From contig JBDROR010000094.1 of NCBI GenBank assembly GCA_043809805.1, positions 1-8,305 on the forward strand: DNA of 8,305 bases, in the 5' to 3' direction. This document shows, in pieces, positions 4,692 to 8,305 of the stretch (positions are counted from its first letter, which is position 1; every line of letters begins with the position of its first letter). Below the pieces are notes generated by a model that made no database searches, was not told the DNA's origin, and saw only the letters and a list, made by a program, of their open reading frames with translations. The translations under genes and the position numbers were made by a program. The stretch comes from JAQUKH01 sp043809805 (GTDB lineage Bacteria; JACRDZ01; JAQUKH01).

Positions 4692-5816
4692 ATGTTGGAA
4701 ATTAAAGATTTACAAATAAAAATAGATAATAAAATTTTGTTTAATGTGAATTTGAACATAAACAATGGCGAGTATTTTGTTCTGCTTGGGCCGAGCGGTG
4801 TTGGGAAAACGCTTTTGATTGAGACGATTATCAATTTGCGAAGCCCTTTTAAAGGCAATGTTTTTTTGAATGGGAAAAATATTACTTGTTTACCGCCGGA
4901 AAGCCGTCCAATCAGTTATCTTCCTCAGGATTCTTTTCTTTTTCCTCATCTGGGAGTCAAAGATAATATTCTTTACGGCGCCCGGGAAAGAAAGATTCCC
5001 GTTGACGAACAAAATAAACGATTTGATGATCTGGTTGCAGTTTTGAATATCAAAAACATAATCGGCCGCGATGATGTGAGAACTTTAAGTTTGGGTGAGC
5101 AGCAGCGAGCCGCGTTAGCGCGCGCGTTAATGGTTAATCCCGAAGTACTTTTTCTGGATGAGCCGTTCGCCTCTATTGATGAATATCAAAAAAGGATATT
5201 GCAGTTAAAGTTAAAAGAGATAAACAGGTTGTATAAAATAACCATTTTCCATGTTACCCATGACCGCGAAGAAGCATTTATGCTGGGAGACCGTCTGGCC
5301 ATAATGCTTGATGGGAAAATGCGACAGATTGGCCTCCGCGATGAGATTTATTATAATCCGAATTGTATTGAAGTGGCGCGATTCATGTTAAATCAAAACA
5401 TATTTTCCGGGAAGATTATGGAAAGAAAGGATAATGAGGTATTAATAAGAACGAAAGATGGATTAAGTTTAAAAGCACAAGTAAAAATCCCCCTTAATCC
5501 CCCTTTAACAAAGGGGGAAATAGGGGGATTTAATGGAAAAGACGAAGTCTTTTGCGGTATCCGTCCTGAAGAGATTGCCGTAATCAGGCAGGACCGTCCT
5601 CTTAAACCGATTGTTCAGGATAACCTTGTAGAAGGGGAAATAGCGGAGATATTTGAAAAAGGCGGGAATCACATACTTATTTTGAAACTACTGGATAAAA
5701 ATTTGAATATTGAGGTTATAATTCCTAATTGCGCGTATCGCGATATGGAAATCAGCGCCGGAAAGAAAATCGGGGTTTGTCTGAAAAAGAACGCGATATG
5801 GATTTTGCCGAAATAA
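4692..5816 (+). CDS. modC: Molybdate/tungstate ABC transporter ATP-binding protein
   Basis: This is the ATPase that drives the ModAB importer from the cytoplasmic face of the membrane. The 374-residue protein has Walker A GPSGVGKT (33-40), Q-loop at Q78 (YLPQDSFLFPH), signature LSLGEQQRAALARAL (131-145, a variant of LSGGQ), Walker B VLFLDEP (151-157), D-loop SID (160-162) and the switch histidine H189 (FHVTHD). A C-terminal TOBE-type domain follows (about 245-374), containing CGIRPEEIAVI. Within it, residues 266-280 (IPLNPPLTKGEIGGF) are encoded by a palindromic repeat that has kept the frame. GAGGTAGG just upstream of the ATG is a close Shine-Dalgarno. recN begins 13 bp after the stop and probably shares its transcript. 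A generic oxyanion or sulfate ATPase would look similar; the neighbours decide for Mod. Confidence 0.9.
   Translation: MLEIKDLQIKIDNKILFNVNLNINNGEYFVLLGPSGVGKTLLIETIINLRSPFKGNVFLNGKNITCLPPESRPISYLPQDSFLFPHLGVKDNILYGARERKIPVDEQNKRFDDLVAVLNIKNIIGRDDVRTLSLGEQQRAALARALMVNPEVLFLDEPFASIDEYQKRILQLKLKEINRLYKITIFHVTHDREEAFMLGDRLAIMLDGKMRQIGLRDEIYYNPNCIEVARFMLNQNIFSGKIMERKDNEVLIRTKDGLSLKAQVKIPLNPPLTKGEIGGFNGKDEVFCGIRPEEIAVIRQDRPLKPIVQDNLVEGEIAEIFEKGGNHILILKLLDKNLNIEVIIPNCAYRDMEISAGKKIGVCLKKNAIWILPK
5485..5531. repeat. 47-bp nested palindromic element inside modC
   Basis: AAATCCCCCT (5485-5494) pairs with AGGGGGATTT (5522-5531), and inside it CCCCCTTT (5499-5506) pairs with AAAGGGGG (5510-5517) around AAC. 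This is the common 'aatccccctttaaaaaaggggga' dispersed repeat, which reads as NPPLTKGE-GGF when it lands in this frame. It codes 15 residues of the ModC TOBE domain with no stop codon, comparable in principle to the coding palindromic elements of Rickettsia. Confidence 0.8.
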
Positions 5817-5829
5817 ATTAGAATAAAAT

Positions 5830-7536
5830 ATGCTATCCCAACTTAAAATACAAAATTTTGGATTGATTGATTCCCTGGAGATAGAGTTTTCCTGTAAATT
5901 AAATATATTTACAGGAGAGACCGGCGCGGGAAAATCCATACTTATTGACGCTCTGCGTTTTTGTCTGGGGGAGCGTTTAGACAGCTCTCAAATACGTGAT
6001 ATTGATAAACCGTGTACTGTGGAATCCGTATTTGAATTTAGGAAGGGCGAGGTGACCTCGCCCCTGCAAAATCCCGTTTTTTCGGAATATATTTCTAATG
6101 AGGATGAGGTCACAAGTGACGCAGCCACCTCGCCCCTAATGCTTATTATAAACCGCACGTACCTTCCGGATGGCCGCAATAGAATTAAGATAAACGGATT
6201 TAATATGACAGTTTCGCAGTCGAGAGAGATTGGAAACCATCTTGTCGATTTCCATGGCGCCAATGATCATCAGATGATTCTGTCGGAAGAGTCGCATATA
6301 AAGATTGTCGACAGACTTTCTGATTTAGCATCTGAAAAAGAAGAATATGTAAAAAAATATGCCGGTTACTTAAATTTGCAAAAAAAGCTGGATGAATTGA
6401 TATCCTCTTCCAAAAACCGTGAACAGGATGAGATATTGTTAAAGCACCAGATAACAGAACTGGAACAAGTTCCGCTTGACGAGAGTAAGTATCAGAATAT
6501 TTTGAAAGAGTATGAGCGTATAAATAATTCCGAAAAATTGTATGAGTATGCGAGCGAATTGGTTAAGATTTTTGAGGACGAAAATACAGGTTTGGATAAG
6601 CTAATCACTCAGGCGTTCGGGCCAATGAAGAACCTGAATAATCTCGATAAGGGAACAGTTGAATTTATGGATGTCCTGAAAAATATGCAGGATCAGGCCT
6701 CCGAATTCTCGCATAATCTTGGCAATTACCTCGACAGCCTTTCTTTTAATTCCGAGAAAACGAAAGATATTAACTCTCAGTCCGATATTTATTATGAGAT
6801 ATTAAGAAAATATGGCCCATCATTGGAAGATGCAAAAAAAATATACGAATCGGCAAAGAGTAAATACGAAGTATTATTGAATCTGGAATATAACGATTCA
6901 AAACTAAAAGAAGAAATACGACTGGTTCAGAACGGACTGAAAAGAATAGCGGAAAAAATAAGTTCAAAACGCAAAAAAACCGCAGGTTTTTTGAAGGATA
7001 CAATTGAAAAAGAATTGAAGGAACTAGGTATTAAAAACATCCAATTTGAGTGCAGAATTGAAAAAATAGAACTAAACAATAAAGGCCTGGATAAAGTTAT
7101 TTTTTACATGAGCCCGAATGTGGGTGAAGAATTAAAACCTTTGACGGAGATAGTTTCAGGAGGTGAGTCCGCGCGGGTGATGCTTGCCATTAAAAAGGCA
7201 TTGACGAAGGTTGACCCGATACCTGTTTTGGTCTTTGACGAGATAGATGCTCAGATAGGAGGAAGGCTTGGAGATATTACAGGAAAAAAGCTCAAGGAAC
7301 TTTCAGATAACAGGCAGGTGATACTTATCACGCATCTCCCGCAAATTGCCGCGTTTTCCGACTGCCATTTTAAGGTTGCAAAAGAGGTTAAGGATAACCG
7401 CACAATTATAAATGTAAGTCTGCTTGATAAAAGCGCGAGGGTAAAAGAACTTGCGGAAATGATGAGTGGAGAAAAAGAGTCTCAAATAGCCGTTAAACAC
7501 GCTCAGGAAATGCTTGTCCGCGTGGGAAACAGATAA
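5830..7536 (+). CDS. recN: DNA repair protein RecN (SMC-like ATPase)
   Basis: RecN is a cytoplasmic SMC-like ATPase in recombinational repair of double-strand breaks. At 568 residues it is close to the E. coli length. The N-terminal ATPase lobe has MLSQLKIQNFGLID and Walker A GETGAGKS (29-36), then LVDFHGANDHQMIL. The middle (roughly 155-390) is charged, glutamate- and lysine-rich and probably coiled coil. The C-terminal lobe has signature SGGESARVMLAIKKAL (from 443), Walker B PVLVFDEIDAQIGG (DE at 470-471) and ILITHLPQIAAF. Residues 72-80 and 93-103 (KGEVTSPLQ; EVTSDAATSPL) are encoded by palindromic repeats and are unlike normal RecN. The start has no clear Shine-Dalgarno and lies 13 bp after modC, so it probably relies on coupling with modC. 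Placement behind a transporter operon gives no functional link. Confidence 0.93.
   Translation: MLSQLKIQNFGLIDSLEIEFSCKLNIFTGETGAGKSILIDALRFCLGERLDSSQIRDIDKPCTVESVFEFRKGEVTSPLQNPVFSEYISNEDEVTSDAATSPLMLIINRTYLPDGRNRIKINGFNMTVSQSREIGNHLVDFHGANDHQMILSEESHIKIVDRLSDLASEKEEYVKKYAGYLNLQKKLDELISSSKNREQDEILLKHQITELEQVPLDESKYQNILKEYERINNSEKLYEYASELVKIFEDENTGLDKLITQAFGPMKNLNNLDKGTVEFMDVLKNMQDQASEFSHNLGNYLDSLSFNSEKTKDINSQSDIYYEILRKYGPSLEDAKKIYESAKSKYEVLLNLEYNDSKLKEEIRLVQNGLKRIAEKISSKRKKTAGFLKDTIEKELKELGIKNIQFECRIEKIELNNKGLDKVIFYMSPNVGEELKPLTEIVSGGESARVMLAIKKALTKVDPIPVLVFDEIDAQIGGRLGDITGKKLKELSDNRQVILITHLPQIAAFSDCHFKVAKEVKDNRTIINVSLLDKSARVKELAEMMSGEKESQIAVKHAQEMLVRVGNR
6045..6137. repeat. Palindromic repeat pair inside recN
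   Basis: GGGCGAGGT-G-ACCTCGCCC (6045-6063) is a perfect 19-bp palindrome. Sixty bases on, GAGGT (6106-6110) pairs with ACCTC (6127-6131), enclosing a small GTCAC-AA-GTGAC hairpin (6109-6120). ACCTCGCCCCT occurs in both parts (6055-6065 and 6127-6137), an 11-bp direct repeat. The outer GGGCGAGGT (6045-6053) and ACCTCGCCC (6127-6135) are also mutually inverted, so this may be one composite element of about 91 bp or two separate insertions around native recN codons. Confidence 0.65.
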
Positions 7537-7652
7537 TGTAAGTGAAACGTTCATGCCAACGGTAATTGGCACAAAGGGGAATGAAAATTAAGTGTAGCGG
7601 TGGGGAGTGAGGAATCTTATACTGACAATTAACAACTTACGGGGATTTTTAG
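7537..7652 (+). other. Intergenic region after recN with a small hairpin
   Basis: No gene is visible. TGCCAA (7554-7559) pairs with TTGGCA (7566-7571) around a six-base loop, but no T-run follows, so it is a weak terminator candidate. TATACT at 7618-7623 could be a -10 box for the hydrolase gene, without a good -35. GTAAGTGAAACGTT (7538-7551) matches the modA leader sequence at 2804-2817 in 13 of 14 bases. Confidence 0.35.
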
Positions 7653-8305
7653 GTGAAAAATTTTAAAAAAATAATATTACTTATCTTTATTCTTTTACTG
7701 CCCCTAACCCTCAGGTTTTTCGCGCAGGAGAATCTAGTAGATGAAAAGAGGTTTTCTGAAGTTCAATTAGCAGAACTTAAGTTTCAGCAGGAATTATCTT
7801 TAATACAAAACAAATTACGAAAAGACAACGAGCCGTTTCTGTTGTTCCATGAGCAAAAAACGAAGTTTTCATTTTTATTAATACATGGTTTTACAGCGAG
7901 TTCCTGGGAAATGGGGGATTTGGGACAGTATTTATACATCAAGGGATTCAATGTTTATGGAATGCTTCTAGAGGGACATGGGACAAAAAAAGAAGATTTA
8001 TTGGACATTAAGTGGGAAGATTGGTATCAATCGGTTGAGGACGCGTATGAACTTACAAAACTTATTGGAGACAAAGTAATTGTTGTGGGATTATCTACAG
8101 GAGGAAATCTGGCCCTGCATTTAGCAGCCAATAAACCAGAGGTGTCCGGTGTGATTTCACTCGCAAGCGCGATATTTTTCGAGGATTGGAAAATTAATTT
8201 CAGCGGTGCAGGCAAATATTTTATAAAATATAATTTGAGGCCGCTGCCTTCCGGATTAAAACCTTATTATTATGAAAACAGGGCGGTATCTGCGATCCAT
8301 GAGGT
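7653..8305 (+). CDS. Alpha/beta hydrolase, carboxylesterase/lipase-like, exported (5' part)
   Basis: This is an Est30/monoacylglycerol-lipase-type serine hydrolase that should cleave carboxyl esters. The frame runs off the window after 217 codons. It starts at GTG 7653, with ACGGGGA upstream as a weak Shine-Dalgarno. The N-terminus (KNFKKIILLIFILLLPLTL) is a signal peptide or membrane anchor, with possible cleavage after RFFA (residue 24), so it acts outside the cytoplasm. After a charged linker of about 50 residues the fold begins: FLLIHGFTAS with the oxyanion HGF (78-80), LLEGHGTKKEDL (GHGT at 108-111), and the nucleophile elbow GLSTGG with Ser148 (146-151). The catalytic acid and histidine lie beyond the window edge. 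Mutated acyltransferase or thioesterase relatives cannot be excluded without the rest. Confidence 0.8.
   Translation, partial: MKNFKKIILLIFILLLPLTLRFFAQENLVDEKRFSEVQLAELKFQQELSLIQNKLRKDNEPFLLFHEQKTKFSFLLIHGFTASSWEMGDLGQYLYIKGFNVYGMLLEGHGTKKEDLLDIKWEDWYQSVEDAYELTKLIGDKVIVVGLSTGGNLALHLAANKPEVSGVISLASAIFFEDWKINFSGAGKYFIKYNLRPLPSGLKPYYYENRAVSAIHE

Noticed and set aside
7554..7571. Intrinsic terminator after recN
   Set aside because: The six-base stem is followed by ACAAAGGGG rather than a T-run.
1..8305. CRISPR array, tRNA, rRNA or insertion-sequence transposase
   Set aside because: No regularly spaced direct repeats, no cloverleaf or rRNA-like segments, and no transposase-like reading frame were seen.

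Overview
The window is AT-rich bacterial DNA with close gene spacing, Sec-type signal peptides without a lipobox, clear Shine-Dalgarno sites on most genes, and several families of short palindromic repeats, two of them inside coding frames. The gene set (an NADH-linked hydrogenase or diaphorase subunit, a mod-type ABC operon, RecN, a BrnTA toxin-antitoxin pair) and the repeat load suggest an anaerobic, probably uncultured, Gram-negative-type bacterium. The phylum cannot be fixed from the sequence alone.

Layout. Positions 3-515 hold the 3' end of a NuoF/HydB/HndC-type iron-sulfur flavoprotein subunit with a C-terminal two-cluster ferredoxin domain. Positions 516-806 are non-coding: a cluster of TACGAA motifs, two tandem GC-rich hairpins, and a promoter with an overlapping palindrome for the next pair. 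brnT (807-1097) and brnA (1069-1308) overlap and form a type II toxin-antitoxin module. A terminator-like hairpin at 1429-1461 follows. An RluA-family pseudouridine synthase (1546-2277) stands alone.

The centre is an apparent operon: a ModE-type DNA-binding regulator (2355-2756), then modA (2906-3727), modB (about 3780-4529) and modC (4692-5816), followed after 13 bp by recN (5830-7536). A 24-bp ModE-box-like palindrome lies upstream of modA, and a degenerate version of it covers the promoter of the regulator gene. This points to autoregulation and metal-dependent control of the transporter. The regulator has no molbindin domain, so it is not obvious how it would sense molybdate or tungstate. 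The last gene (7653 to the window end) is a secreted or membrane-anchored alpha/beta hydrolase, cut by the window edge.

The most distinctive features are the palindromic elements: a 127-bp inverted-repeat element between modB and modC, a 47-bp hairpin element adding 15 in-frame codons to ModC, and paired hairpin sequences in frame near the N-terminus of RecN. Two autoregulatory genes (brnT and the ModE-like gene) also have their start codons where transcription should begin, suggesting leaderless mRNAs. I see no clear novel defence or metabolic system; the points worth following are regulatory architecture and repeats domesticated into proteins.
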